Shown here: piece after piece, positions 9,029-18,258 of the stretch | Layout of the letters: every line of letters begins with the position of its first letter | Numbering within the stretch: position 1 is the stretch's first letter | From: Ectobacillus sp042610425 | GTDB taxonomy: Bacteria > Bacillota > Bacilli > Bacillales > Bacillaceae_G | NCBI RefSeq assembly: GCF_042610425.1 | Contig: NZ_JBGJZM010000001.1 | Coordinates: forward strand, 434,001 to 498,000 | DNA length: 64,000 nt | Direction of reading: 5' to 3' | Translations under genes and position numbers: made by a program | Notes under the pieces: generated by a model | The model's input: only the letters and a program-made list of their open reading frames with translations | The model's database searches: none | Told to the model about the DNA's origin: nothing

Positions 9029-9427
9029 GTGAGTCCCATCGAGATTTTTCAAATTGTCGGATTAGGGTTTATTGCCACGTTTTTAGCAGCATTATTAAAT
9101 CAGCATAAATCGAGTATCACATCTATGTTCATTGTGTTTGTAGGAACGGTGATGTTTCTACTATTACTAGATCAAATTGGAGCTATTTTGGAAATGATAG
9201 CTCGCATTGGAAAAGAAGCGAAAATAAACAATGTCTATGTGGAAACGTTACTAAAGATAATTGGAATTGCCTATATTGCTGAATTTGCATCTCATGTGAC
9301 AAAGGATGCTGGACAAAGTGCAATCGCTTCTAAGATTGAGATGGCGGGGAAGGTACTTATTCTTGCAATGGCGATTCCGATTTTAACAGTTGTAATCGAA
9401 ACGGTTCTTGGCTTCTTACCTAAATGA
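9029..9427 (+). CDS. spoIIIAD: Stage III sporulation protein AD
   Basis: Polytopic membrane protein of about 130 aa that partners SpoIIIAC, with conserved segments IEIFQIVGLGFIATF and KIIGIAYIAEFASHVTKDAG. The start is unusual. The only conventional start codon in this frame is GTG 9029, but its first G is the last base of the only strong Shine-Dalgarno (aaaggagg, 9022-9029), so that ribosome site cannot serve it. The codon at ideal spacing, 8 bases downstream, is ATC 9038. The listed coordinates use GTG; the true start is more likely 9038 (see findings). Confidence 0.9.
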   Translation: MSPIEIFQIVGLGFIATFLAALLNQHKSSITSMFIVFVGTVMFLLLLDQIGAILEMIARIGKEAKINNVYVETLLKIIGIAYIAEFASHVTKDAGQSAIASKIEMAGKVLILAMAIPILTVVIETVLGFLPK

Positions 9428-9441
9428 GAAAGGGTGAGCAA

Positions 9442-10614
9442 ATGCATACAAAAAGATTGCTTTATTTTCTCTTTTTCTTTCTGTTCTTTTTCTCATCATC
9501 TTTTTTGGTACAAGCCGCCCCATCGCAACAAAACATCATAAACGAGCAGGTTGATAAATTAGGTGTGAATGATATTAAAACGTATTGGGACGAGCTTGTT
9601 AGTAAGTATGGTCTATACTTGCCAGAAAGTCAGAAAGGGAACTTTATGGAATTTATAAAAGGTGAAAAAAAGTTTTCATTTCAGGATTGGATTGGGGGAT
9701 TAGTAAAGTATTTATTTCATGAACTGATTGCAAATGGGAAACTGCTTGGAACTTTAATATTACTTACGGTGTTTAGTGCGCTGCTACAATCTATGCAATC
9801 GTCGTTTGAGAAAAAAACGAGTAGTAAAGTAGCAGATGCTGTTATTTATATGGTACTCATGATTTTTGCACTTAATAGTTTTTATGTTGTAACCAACTAT
9901 GCAAAAGAAACAATACAAACGATGATTGATTTTCTCCTTGCACTTCTACCCATTCTTCTTGCTCTCATAGCCGCTGGAGGTGGTGTTGTTTCAGTAGCCT
10001 TCTTCCATCCAATTATTATTTTTCTTATGAATACGAGCGGGATGCTTATGAATTATATTGTTCTGCCCCTGCTAACGCTCTCGACTATATTAAATATTGT
10101 TAGTACGCTCAGTGATCAGTATAAACTTACAAAGCTATCTAAACTCCTTCAAAACGTAAGTGTTGGTTTAATCGGATTGTTTCTCACCATTTTTTTAGCC
10201 GTGTTATCTGTTCAAGGAACGGCATCTGCGGTTGCAGATGGAATTGCTATAAAAACAGCAAAGTTTGTAACGGGTAATTTTATTCCGGTTGTAGGTAGAT
10301 TTTTTACCGAAGCAACAGATACGGTACTTAGTGCATCTGCGCTATTAAAAAATACGGTTGGTATAGCAGGAACAATCGTATTGGCGCTTATCATCGTCTT
10401 TCCCGCTATTAAAATCTTTGCAGTCGCATTTATATACAAGTTTGCCGCAGCCAGCTTACAGCCCATTGGAAGTAGTGCAATTATTCAATGCTTAGATTCG
10501 ATTGGGAAAAGTATTATCTACGTCTTTGCATGCTTAGCGATTGTTTCACTCATGTTTTTTTTAAGTATCACGATTATCATTGCGGCAGGTAATGTAACGC
10601 TAATGATGAGATAG
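9442..10614 (+). CDS. spoIIIAE: Stage III sporulation protein AE
   Basis: 390-aa polytopic protein of the SpoIIIA channel, with an N-terminal signal sequence (a very hydrophobic Leu/Phe run ending SSSFLVQA) and about eight later membrane segments. The frame opens at ATG 9424, but no ribosome site serves it; ATG 9442 lies six bases after aagggtg and is chosen. It starts just downstream of the spoIIIAD stop. Confidence 0.92.
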   Translation: MHTKRLLYFLFFFLFFFSSSFLVQAAPSQQNIINEQVDKLGVNDIKTYWDELVSKYGLYLPESQKGNFMEFIKGEKKFSFQDWIGGLVKYLFHELIANGKLLGTLILLTVFSALLQSMQSSFEKKTSSKVADAVIYMVLMIFALNSFYVVTNYAKETIQTMIDFLLALLPILLALIAAGGGVVSVAFFHPIIIFLMNTSGMLMNYIVLPLLTLSTILNIVSTLSDQYKLTKLSKLLQNVSVGLIGLFLTIFLAVLSVQGTASAVADGIAIKTAKFVTGNFIPVVGRFFTEATDTVLSASALLKNTVGIAGTIVLALIIVFPAIKIFAVAFIYKFAAASLQPIGSSAIIQCLDSIGKSIIYVFACLAIVSLMFFLSITIIIAAGNVTLMMR

Positions 10615-10626
10615 GAGGTATTTCGT

Positions 10627-11250
10627 TTGCAATACATTACAGAGTGGGTCCGAAATATTGTAGTATTCCTTCTACTTGCAACGATGATTCATTTACTAGT
10701 ACCCCATTCAAATTTACAAAAGTATGTGAAATTTGTTGTGAGCTTAATGCTCATTGTACTTATATTAACGCCGTTTTTTACACTTTTACAAACAGATGTT
10801 CCGAAAGCGATTGGTATATTGTATAAGCAAAAGGAACTAGATGATAAAAAAATAGAAAATACAATTAATGTGAAGAAAAAAGAAATACAAGCCTCACAGC
10901 GTGCATATATTTTAGAACAGATGGCTGTCCAGATGAAAAATGATGTCTCGAAAAAACTAGAAAGTGAGTACGGGCTGCAAATCGTCAATCTGGACATCAC
11001 CATAGGGAAAGACAAGCAGGAGGTATTGTCACAACAAGACATCGAAGCAGTCACAGTAACATTTGACAAGGTTGACGGGCGCCGACCTACAACAATTGAA
11101 GCAGTAAAAAAGGTAGATATTTCTTCTTCTGAATCCATTACGGATAAGCAAACGGAGGTTCAACAGTTCCTTGCCAAGGAGTGGCAGGTCGATCAAAGCA
11201 AAATTAAAGTAGGAGAAGGGAGGGCAGGAAAAACGTATGAGCAGCAATAA
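10627..11250 (+). CDS. spoIIIAF: Stage III sporulation protein AF
   Basis: 207 aa. Two N-terminal membrane helices (about residues 8-28 and 36-56) are followed by a soluble domain with a ring-building-motif-like fold, expected in the intermembrane space. The start is TTG 10627 with a strong ataggaggt site. The last 14 bases overlap spoIIIAG. Confidence 0.92.
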   Translation: MQYITEWVRNIVVFLLLATMIHLLVPHSNLQKYVKFVVSLMLIVLILTPFFTLLQTDVPKAIGILYKQKELDDKKIENTINVKKKEIQASQRAYILEQMAVQMKNDVSKKLESEYGLQIVNLDITIGKDKQEVLSQQDIEAVTVTFDKVDGRRPTTIEAVKKVDISSSESITDKQTEVQQFLAKEWQVDQSKIKVGEGRAGKTYEQQ

Positions 11251-11881
11251 ATCAAACTGGCTTCACAAGTTATTGAATGGCTTCGATGATGAAGATAAAG
11301 GGAAAAAAAGAATAACACCTAAGCTTGTCTTACTCTTGCTAGCGCTCGGTATATTGCTTATGTTTTCAAGTGATTTCTTTCAAAAAAAACAAACCGTTCC
11401 TATTACCACCCAAAATCAAAGTGATAATGGTACGAATGAAGTTCAAGTATTTTCTCAAAAAGACCCGAGCTTGTCTCAAGTTGAAAAAGATGAAAAGAAA
11501 TTTGAAGAGCAGCTTAAAAATGCACTAGAGGGAATCATCGGTGTTAGTGATGTTACAGTAGTCGTTAACTTAGCATCTTCGGAAACAAAGGTTCTGGAAA
11601 AAGACACGGTAACACGTAACCAAAAAACCGAAGAAACCGATCCAAATGGAGGGAAACGTACTGTGGATGATCAATCCACGGATAGTAAAGTCGTAATCGT
11701 ACGTGAAGGGGATAAAGAGGTTCCGGTTGTAACAAAAGTAGATAAGCCTCTAGTACGAGGCGTAATCATTACGGCAAAAGGAGCTGACAACATTGAGATT
11801 AAAAAAAATATATTAGACGCTGTTACACGCTTACTAGGGGTGCCCAGTCATCGTGTTTCCATATTAGCGAAGAAAAGCTAG
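11237..11881 (+). CDS. spoIIIAG: Stage III sporulation protein AG
   Basis: 214-aa bitopic protein with one membrane segment (about residues 29-46) and an extracytoplasmic ring-forming domain. In B. subtilis SpoIIIAG forms a large ring in the intermembrane space of the feeding tube. The C-terminal part contains the conserved VRGVIITAKGAD region. The start overlaps the end of spoIIIAF. Confidence 0.94.
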   Translation: MSSNKSNWLHKLLNGFDDEDKGKKRITPKLVLLLLALGILLMFSSDFFQKKQTVPITTQNQSDNGTNEVQVFSQKDPSLSQVEKDEKKFEEQLKNALEGIIGVSDVTVVVNLASSETKVLEKDTVTRNQKTEETDPNGGKRTVDDQSTDSKVVIVREGDKEVPVVTKVDKPLVRGVIITAKGADNIEIKKNILDAVTRLLGVPSHRVSILAKKS

Positions 11882-11894
11882 AGGAGGAATAATA

Positions 11895-12446
11895 GTGTTA
11901 AAAAAACAAACGGTTTGGTTATTAACGATGTTAAGTTTAGTAGTTGTACTTTCCGTTTATTACGTTACAACACCTGATGGACAAAATTCTAACGTTGTAA
12001 CGAGCCCAGTTAATCCACCTGCGAAGGACAAAAATCAAACAGAAAAAGATACAAGTAATAAGAGTGATCCAGCAAAGCAGACTACGAATTCTACTGGAGA
12101 TGAACAATTTGCACAGCTTCGCTTAGAGCTAGAAGACAAACGAAACCAGGCAAAGGAACAACTGCAAGAAGTGATGACGTCTACTTCATCATCCGCAGAT
12201 GATAAAAGTAAAGCGATGGATCAGCTTCAACAACTGAACGATGTGGCAACGAAAGAAGTCCTTATCGAAACGTTAATTAAATCTGAAGGATACAAAGATG
12301 CTCTTGTACGTGCAGATGGAAGTGATGTTCGCATAACTGTCAAAGCAACGCAGCAATCTTCGAAAGATGCAAATAAAATTATTCAGCTCGTTAAAGGAGA
12401 AATTGGGCCGAAAAATGTTGCTGTAAAGTTTGATCCTGTGAAATAA
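11895..12446 (+). CDS. spoIIIAH: Stage III sporulation protein AH
   Basis: 183-aa bitopic protein with an N-terminal membrane helix (residues 6-24), a Ser/Thr/Lys-rich linker and a C-terminal YscJ/FliF-like ring domain that binds forespore SpoIIQ. It is shorter than the B. subtilis protein (218 aa), mainly in the linker. The start is GTG 11895 after agaggagga. It is the last gene of the operon, and a terminator overlaps its stop codon. Confidence 0.93.
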   Translation: MLKKQTVWLLTMLSLVVVLSVYYVTTPDGQNSNVVTSPVNPPAKDKNQTEKDTSNKSDPAKQTTNSTGDEQFAQLRLELEDKRNQAKEQLQEVMTSTSSSADDKSKAMDQLQQLNDVATKEVLIETLIKSEGYKDALVRADGSDVRITVKATQQSSKDANKIIQLVKGEIGPKNVAVKFDPVK

Positions 12447-12473
12447 AGCTGCCTTAATTGGCAGCTTTATTTC
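12443..12473 (+). terminator. spoIIIA operon terminator
   Basis: Perfect 11-bp hairpin (ATAAAGCTGCC and complement, 6-base loop) that includes the spoIIIAH stop codon. The T run afterwards is short. Confidence 0.75.
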
Positions 12474-12607
12474 GATAACAGATAGAATTGTAATAAAGTG
12501 AATAAAGATCTAGCGTGCATGCCATACTGTTAAAGCTATTTAGTAGGTATAAATCATTATTTTGCTAACAGGGAGTAAGATTATTTCAAAAAAATATATA
12601 AGTGGTC

Positions 12608-12637
12608 TTGCCAATTTTGTATGTAGATTGATATGAT
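12608..12637 (+). promoter_or_regulatory. Candidate sigma-A promoter of accB
   Basis: TTGCCA (12608-12613) and TATGAT (12632-12637) are separated by 18 bases in the 300-bp gap between spoIIIAH and accB. No FapR-like operator is seen. The rest of this gap is AT-rich and holds no other convincing gene or element. Confidence 0.5.
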
Positions 12638-12774
12638 TAGGATGTCAGATTTATTGACGTATTTTGAAGCAACAAATGAAAAATATTGTAAGCGTATTAA
12701 AAAATAGTTGGAATTTATAAAAAATTTGTCGTAATATGAAAAGGTATACAAAAGCTTATGGGAGTGGATGGGAT

Positions 12775-13278
12775 ATGTTTAAAATTCAAGAGGTTCGCGA
12801 GCTTATTAAATTAATTGATGGCTCAAATATTGAAGAATTCGAGTATGAAGCTGATGGTGCTACCATTAAATTGAAAAAACCTAGCAATAGTGTTGTTACA
12901 TACGAAGCAGCACAAGTTGTAGAAACTCGTGTTGTACCAGAACAAGTAGTTGCACCGGCAGCACCAGTAGCAGTTGCAGCACCAGCTGCAGCACCAGTAG
13001 CGGTTGCAGAACCAGTAGCGCCAGTTGCAGCAGATGATACATTAGTAAAAATTACTTCACCAATGGTAGGAACATTCTATGCTTCTTCATCACCTGATTC
13101 ACCAGCTTATGTTAAAGTTGGCGATCGTGTTAGTGACGAAACAGTTATTTGTATCGTTGAAGCTATGAAATTGTTCAATGAAATCGAAGCAGAAGTAAGC
13201 GGAGAAATCGTAGAAATTTTAGTTAAAAATGGTCAACTAGTAGAATATGGTCAACCATTATTCCTTGTGCGTCAATAA
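12775..13278 (+). CDS. accB: Acetyl-CoA carboxylase biotin carboxyl carrier protein
   Basis: 167-aa BCCP that carries carboxybiotin between AccC and the carboxyltransferase. The C-terminal biotinyl domain (about 89-167) contains the motif EAMKLFNE with Lys132 as the biotinylation site. Residues about 55-86 are a flexible Ala/Pro/Val linker with repeated APVAVA units. The frame extends upstream, but ATG 12775 gives the family N terminus MFKIQEVREL behind a gggagtgg site. It forms a unit with accC 49 bases downstream. Confidence 0.95.
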   Translation: MFKIQEVRELIKLIDGSNIEEFEYEADGATIKLKKPSNSVVTYEAAQVVETRVVPEQVVAPAAPVAVAAPAAAPVAVAEPVAPVAADDTLVKITSPMVGTFYASSSPDSPAYVKVGDRVSDETVICIVEAMKLFNEIEAEVSGEIVEILVKNGQLVEYGQPLFLVRQ

Positions 13279-13327
13279 CGAAAAATTTTCGTTTACAAGA
13301 TTTAAAAAAGCATAAGGAGGATGTCTG

Positions 13328-14680
13328 ATGATTAAGAAAGTGTTAATTGCTAACCGTGGCGAAATTGCAGTACGTATTATTCGTGCCTGCAAGGAATTAA
13401 ATATTGAGACAGTTGCTATTTATTCAGAAGCTGACCGAGAAGCGCTTCATGTACAAATTGCAGATGAAGCATATTGCGTAGGTCCGACTCCTTCGAAAGA
13501 TAGCTATTTAAATATGACGAATATTGTAAGTGTTGCAAAATTAACAGGATGCGATGCAATCCATCCTGGATATGGATTTTTAGCTGAAAATGCTGACTTT
13601 GCAGAGCTTTGTGAAGAATGCAATGTTACTTTCATCGGACCAAGTCCAGCTGCAATTAATAAGATGGGAACAAAGGACGTAGCTCGTGAAACAATGAAAC
13701 AAGCTGGCGTTCCAATTGTTCCAGGATCAAATGGTATCATTGATAGCACAGAAGAAGCTGTAGAGCTTGCAAATCAAATGGGATATCCTGTTATTATTAA
13801 GGCAACTGCTGGCGGAGGCGGAAAAGGAATTCGTGTAGCTCGTGATGAAGAAGCACTTGTTAAGGGAATTCAAATTACGCAACGTGAAGCAAGCACTGCC
13901 TTTGGTAATCCGGGTGTATACATTGAAAAGTATATCGAAGATTTCCGCCATGTTGAAATTCAAATTATGGCTGACAAGCACGGTAATGCAATCCATCTTG
14001 GTGAACGTGATTGCTCCATCCAACGTCGTCTTCAAAAACTATTAGAAGAAACTCCTTCTCCAGCATTGGATGAAGAAGTACGTGCGAAGATGGGTGCTGC
14101 AGCTGTAACTGCTGCACTTGCTGTAAACTACTCAGGTGCCGGTACCATTGAATTTATTTATGAGTACAAAGAGAAGAAATTCTATTTCATGGAAATGAAT
14201 ACTAGAATTCAAGTAGAACATCCTGTAACAGAAATGGTAACAGGTGTTGACTTAATTAAAGAACAAATTCGCGTAGCAGCAGGAGAAAAACTTTCTCTTA
14301 CGCAAGAACAAGTTGAGTTTAAAGGATGGGCAATGGAATGTCGTATCAATGCCGAAAATCCTGCGAAAAACTTTATGCCATCACCAGGTAAAGTTTCTAT
14401 GTATTTAGCACCAGGTGGTAACGGTGTACGTATCGATTCAGCTGTATACCCTGGATATACGATTTCACCTTTCTATGATTCCATGGTTGCGAAATTAATC
14501 GTTTATGGAAAAACAAGAGAAGAAGCAATCGCTAAAATGAAACGTGCATTAGGTGAGTTTGTCATTGAAGGTGTTCATACAACAATTCCTTTCCATTTGC
14601 AATTATTAAATAACCCTGATTTTGTAAAAGGTGAATTTAATACGAAATTCCTTGAAACACATGATCTAGTTACGCAATAA
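13328..14680 (+). CDS. accC: Acetyl-CoA carboxylase biotin carboxylase
   Basis: ATP-grasp enzyme (450 aa) that carboxylates biotin on AccB, the first step of fatty acid synthesis. It shows the glycine-rich ATP loop (GGGGKGIRVA, about residues 161-170), the HLGERDCSIQRR segment and the active-site strand MEMNTRIQVEHPVTE. The start is ATG after aaggagg. No dedicated propionyl-CoA carboxylase alpha subunit exists in this window, so AccB/AccC might also serve the YqjD subunit at 49.8 kb (inference). Confidence 0.97.
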   Translation: MIKKVLIANRGEIAVRIIRACKELNIETVAIYSEADREALHVQIADEAYCVGPTPSKDSYLNMTNIVSVAKLTGCDAIHPGYGFLAENADFAELCEECNVTFIGPSPAAINKMGTKDVARETMKQAGVPIVPGSNGIIDSTEEAVELANQMGYPVIIKATAGGGGKGIRVARDEEALVKGIQITQREASTAFGNPGVYIEKYIEDFRHVEIQIMADKHGNAIHLGERDCSIQRRLQKLLEETPSPALDEEVRAKMGAAAVTAALAVNYSGAGTIEFIYEYKEKKFYFMEMNTRIQVEHPVTEMVTGVDLIKEQIRVAAGEKLSLTQEQVEFKGWAMECRINAENPAKNFMPSPGKVSMYLAPGGNGVRIDSAVYPGYTISPFYDSMVAKLIVYGKTREEAIAKMKRALGEFVIEGVHTTIPFHLQLLNNPDFVKGEFNTKFLETHDLVTQ

Positions 14681-14703
14681 TAGAAGCAAGGGAGGTTTTG
14701 CGT

Positions 14704-15096
14704 ATGTCTGAAAATGTGCTTAATATGGGACAAGAATCCACGCTTGGGAAGGTGGAAATTGCACCTGAAGTCATTGAGGTGATTGCTGGTCTCGCTTCAA
14801 CTGAGGTAGACGGTGTCGCTGCAATGCGTGGTAACTTTGCAGCAGGTGTGGTTGAAAAACTAGGCAAGAAAAATCATGGTAAGGGTGTAAAGGTAGAACT
14901 TACCGAAGAGGGTATTGTTTTAGATATTTACGTGCTTATGCATTTCGGGGTAAGTATCCCGTTAGTAGCTCAAAAAATTCAAGACAATATTCGTCAAGCA
15001 CTTTTAACTATGACCGGATTAGAGTTAAAAGAAGTAAATGTTCATGTTGTTGGTGTAACATTTGAAACAACGAAGCCAGAAACTGAATCTCTTTAA
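14704..15096 (+). CDS. yqhY: YqhY, Asp23/Gls24 family protein
   Basis: 130 aa, a DUF322/Asp23 family protein with the pattern EVIEVIAGLASTEVDGVAAMRG and the C-terminal ELKEVNVHVVGVTFE block. In B. subtilis, yqhY is co-transcribed with accBC and its loss disturbs acetyl-CoA carboxylase balance. Here too it follows accC by 23 bases. ATG 14704 is spaced 8 bases from ggagg; the TTG at 14698 is too close. Confidence 0.92.
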   Translation: MSENVLNMGQESTLGKVEIAPEVIEVIAGLASTEVDGVAAMRGNFAAGVVEKLGKKNHGKGVKVELTEEGIVLDIYVLMHFGVSIPLVAQKIQDNIRQALLTMTGLELKEVNVHVVGVTFETTKPETESL

Positions 15097-15110
15097 CAAG
15101 ATTTGAAATG

Positions 15111-15145
15111 GGGCCGTATACAGTATCTGTATAACGGCTCTTTTT
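15111..15145 (+). terminator. accBC-yqhY terminator
   Basis: Hairpin with arms GCCGTATACAG and CTGTATAACGGC around TAT, followed by TCTTTTT. It closes the accB-accC-yqhY unit. The following 260 bases up to nusB are AT-rich leader or promoter DNA in which I could not assign a single convincing promoter. Confidence 0.85.
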
Positions 15146-15406
15146 CACGTTGTTTTAAAAACACGTACATTCTTTTTCTAACAATTACAATAAGTTAACT
15201 TTTGAGCTATTCTTCTTGAAGAATGTGTGTATAAACATGAGAAATATGATATTATCATGTTATTGTATAAATGGAACTATAGCAAAGGCTTATGAAAGTA
15301 AGACTGGATGCGTGAAAATGTGAGCGTGTTATCTGTTTGTAGGCACGGGATAATTCGAATTGAATCACATACCCTATGATAGATGATTAGCAAAAGGAGA
15401 GTTACT

Positions 15407-15799
15407 ATGAAACGTAGAACGTCAAGAGAAAAGGCAATGCAAGCATTATACCAAATAGATATTGCAGGTGAAATTGACCCGAAAATAGCATTGCACAATA
15501 CGCTAGAGGAAGGCGAAGAAAACAATGAGTTTCTTCAACAGCTTGTGTTAGGCGTTTCAGAGAATAAGGAGGAAATTGACTCCGTTATTGCAAAAAATCT
15601 TGAAAATTGGACATTAGAAAGAATAGGAACCGTGGATCGTAATATTTTGCGATTAGCAGTATTCGAACTTATGTACATGCAAGAAATTCCGGAAAATGTA
15701 ACAATTAATGAAGCAATCGAAATTGCAAAGATTTTTGGAGATGAAGAATCTCGTCGTTTTATCAATGGAGTTCTTTCAAAAGTAAAAGAATCAATATAG
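15407..15799 (+). CDS. nusB: Transcription antitermination factor NusB
   Basis: 130-aa all-helical RNA-binding factor that works with NusE (S10) on boxA in rRNA operon antitermination. It has the N-terminal MKRRTSREKAMQALYQID and the C-terminal INEAIEIAKIFGDEESRRFINGVL signatures. ATG 15407 follows aaaggaga. It heads the nusB-folD-xseAB-ispA cluster. Confidence 0.95.
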   Translation: MKRRTSREKAMQALYQIDIAGEIDPKIALHNTLEEGEENNEFLQQLVLGVSENKEEIDSVIAKNLENWTLERIGTVDRNILRLAVFELMYMQEIPENVTINEAIEIAKIFGDEESRRFINGVLSKVKESI

Positions 15800-15813
15800 G
15801 GGAGGAAACAATA

Positions 15814-16668
15814 ATGACAGCAGAACTTATTAAAGGGTTGGAAATTGCACAAAAGAAAAGACAGGAAATTAAAGAACGAGTAGAAGCTCTTAAAACAGCG
15901 GGAATTACGCCAGGACTTGCTGTAATCCTAGTTGGAAATAATCCTGCGTCACAATCCTATGTTAGAGGAAAAGGAAAGGCAAGTGAAGAAGCAGGTATTC
16001 ACTTTGAGCTCATTACATTTCCAGAGGATATTTCAGAAGAACGGTTGTTGCAAGAAATTGATCGAGTGAACGAGGATATACATATTCATGGACTTCTCGT
16101 ACAATTACCTTTACCAAAACATATACATGAGGATGCTGTTATTGAACGTATTTCCCCGTTAAAGGATGTGGATGGCTTTCATCCAATCAGTATTGGTCGC
16201 ATGATGATTGGACAAGATACATTTCTTCCATGCACGCCGCACGGTATTATCGAACTAGTAAAAGAAAAGAATATTGACATAAATGGAAAACACGTCGTTG
16301 TTGTTGGACGTAGTAATATCGTTGGAAAACCAGTTGGACAATTATTTTTAAATGAAAACGCAACGGTTACCTATACTCATTCTAGAACTGTTAATTTAAA
16401 AGAGATGACAAAGATGGCTGACATTCTTGTTGTTGCAGTTGGTAAGCCTAAAATGATTACAGCTGATTATGTGAAACAAGGTGCTGTTGTAATCGATGTT
16501 GGTGTAAATCGATTGGATACAGGAAAACTTTGCGGTGACGTTGATTTCGATAATGTACTACCTGTAGCAGGATATATTACACCTGTACCAAAGGGTGTTG
16601 GTCCAATGACCATTACGATGTTGCTTGATAACACGGTGTTAGCAGCGGAACGTGAAGCTAGTAAGTAA
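15814..16668 (+). CDS. folD: Methylenetetrahydrofolate dehydrogenase/cyclohydrolase
   Basis: Bifunctional NADP-dependent enzyme (284 aa) interconverting 5,10-methylene-THF and 10-formyl-THF. It has the SYVRGKGKAS segment with the catalytic Tyr and Lys, GLLVQLPLPKH, and the cofactor loop VVGRSNIVGKP. The start is ATG 15814 behind aggggagg, 14 bases after nusB. Confidence 0.96.
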   Translation: MTAELIKGLEIAQKKRQEIKERVEALKTAGITPGLAVILVGNNPASQSYVRGKGKASEEAGIHFELITFPEDISEERLLQEIDRVNEDIHIHGLLVQLPLPKHIHEDAVIERISPLKDVDGFHPISIGRMMIGQDTFLPCTPHGIIELVKEKNIDINGKHVVVVGRSNIVGKPVGQLFLNENATVTYTHSRTVNLKEMTKMADILVVAVGKPKMITADYVKQGAVVIDVGVNRLDTGKLCGDVDFDNVLPVAGYITPVPKGVGPMTITMLLDNTVLAAEREASK

Positions 16669-16679
16669 GGACGGATACG

Positions 16680-18050
16680 ATGGATAACTATTTAACAGTT
16701 ACTGCTCTGACAAAGTATATGAAAGCAAAGTTAGATCGCGACCCGCATTTACAAACGATATTGCTTAAAGGGGAGATTTCTAATTATAAGCTACATAGCA
16801 GGGGGCATATGTATTTCACATTAAAGGATGAAGGAGCTCGAATCTCAGCGGTTATGTTCTCATCTCATAATCGAAATTTAGCCTTTACACCAGAAAATGG
16901 AATGAAAGTGCTACTTCAGGGACAGGTAACTGTATATGAAATGGGTGGAAATTATCAGCTATACGTTCATGAGATGCAGCCGGACGGTATTGGTAACTTA
17001 TATCTAGCCTATGAACAAATGAAAGCTCGTTTGGAACAGCAGGGGCTCTTTTCTAGTGCGAATAAAAAAGAAATTCCCTCCTATCCGAAAGCAATCGGAG
17101 TCATCACTTCTCCAACTGGTGCTGCAGTTCGCGATATTATTACGACAATTAAGCGTCGTTATCCTATCACGAAAATTATTGTATTCCCTGTTCTTGTACA
17201 AGGAGAATTTGCAGCATCCTCCATCGCTCGTGCTATTCATCAGGCTAATGAATTACAAACAATTGATGTGTTGATTGTGGGACGTGGTGGAGGTTCAATT
17301 GAAGAGTTATGGGCATTTAATGAAGAACTTGTTGCACGTGCCATATATTCTAGCCAAGTTCCAATCATTTCAGCAGTTGGACATGAAACAGACTTTACAA
17401 TTGCAGACTTTGTTGCTGATTTACGAGCACCTACTCCAACTGCAGCAGCTGAACTAGCTGTCCCAAATATACTAGATTTAGAAGAAAAGATAATGCAACG
17501 AACGCTTCGGTTGCAGCGCGTAATGAAGGAAATTGTAGCTAGTAAACGGGAAAAGATTCAGTCGTTGCAGAAATCGTATGCTTTTCGTTATCCAAAGCAA
17601 TTGTATATGCAAAAGGAAGAACAGCTGGATCGATTAATGGATTCTCTTATGCAAGCCAAGGAAAAGTATATAGGGCGAAAAGAGAACGGGTTACAGCAAC
17701 TTTTGCTTCAACTACAAAAGCATCATCCAGCCCATAATATTTCACGAGCTGTAGAAGAATCTGCGCGTATTCGAAAACAATTAGAACGAGAGATGAAAAC
17801 GTATTTGCAACATAAGCAATATGATTTCACTCGAATAGTAGAAAAGTTAGAGGTGCTTAGCCCCCTTCACATCATGATGCGAGGGTACGGAGTTACCTAT
17901 GATACAACTAATAAAATTGTGAAAAGTGTAAAACAAGTACAATTGGGTGAAGACATTTCTGTAAAGCTGCAAGATGGTCTGTTATACTGTCGTGTATCAG
18001 GAAAAGAGGAGCGTGACGTAAGTGATGGAACAGAAAACACGAAGCTTTGA
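16680..18050 (+). CDS. xseA: Exodeoxyribonuclease VII large subunit
   Basis: 456 aa. It has an N-terminal OB fold (about 1-100), a central catalytic domain with GVITSPTGAAVRDI and GRGGGSIEELWAFN, and a long C-terminal coiled coil (about 270-400) that recruits XseB. It degrades single-stranded DNA to oligonucleotides. It starts 11 bases after folD and overlaps xseB by 29 bases. Confidence 0.95.
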   Translation: MDNYLTVTALTKYMKAKLDRDPHLQTILLKGEISNYKLHSRGHMYFTLKDEGARISAVMFSSHNRNLAFTPENGMKVLLQGQVTVYEMGGNYQLYVHEMQPDGIGNLYLAYEQMKARLEQQGLFSSANKKEIPSYPKAIGVITSPTGAAVRDIITTIKRRYPITKIIVFPVLVQGEFAASSIARAIHQANELQTIDVLIVGRGGGSIEELWAFNEELVARAIYSSQVPIISAVGHETDFTIADFVADLRAPTPTAAAELAVPNILDLEEKIMQRTLRLQRVMKEIVASKREKIQSLQKSYAFRYPKQLYMQKEEQLDRLMDSLMQAKEKYIGRKENGLQQLLLQLQKHHPAHNISRAVEESARIRKQLEREMKTYLQHKQYDFTRIVEKLEVLSPLHIMMRGYGVTYDTTNKIVKSVKQVQLGEDISVKLQDGLLYCRVSGKEERDVSDGTENTKL

Positions 18051-18258
18051 GGAAGCAATAGCAGAGCTAGAACAAATCGTGCTAAAGCTTGAGCAGGGAG
18101 ATGTTCCGTTAGAAGAAGCTATTCTATACTTTCAACAAGGTATGGAACTATCCAAGCTTTGTGATGAAAAGCTGAAGCGTGTCGAAGAACAAATGACGGT
18201 TATATTAGGTGATAACGGTGAAATGCGTCCTTTTTCAGTCGGAGGCGATGAAGAATGA
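18022..18258 (+). CDS. xseB: Exodeoxyribonuclease VII small subunit
   Basis: About 78-aa helical hairpin (SFEEAIAELEQIVLKLEQGDVPLEEAI) that binds the XseA coiled coil. The start is GTG 18022 or the adjacent ATG 18025; both lie inside the end of xseA downstream of agaggag. The stop overlaps the ispA ATG. Confidence 0.92.
   Translation: MMEQKTRSFEEAIAELEQIVLKLEQGDVPLEEAILYFQQGMELSKLCDEKLKRVEEQMTVILGDNGEMRPFSVGGDEE

Noticed and set aside
12900..13030. Repeat or mobile element in accB
   Set aside because: The repeated GCACCAGTAGC-type units encode the normal Ala/Pro linker of BCCP.
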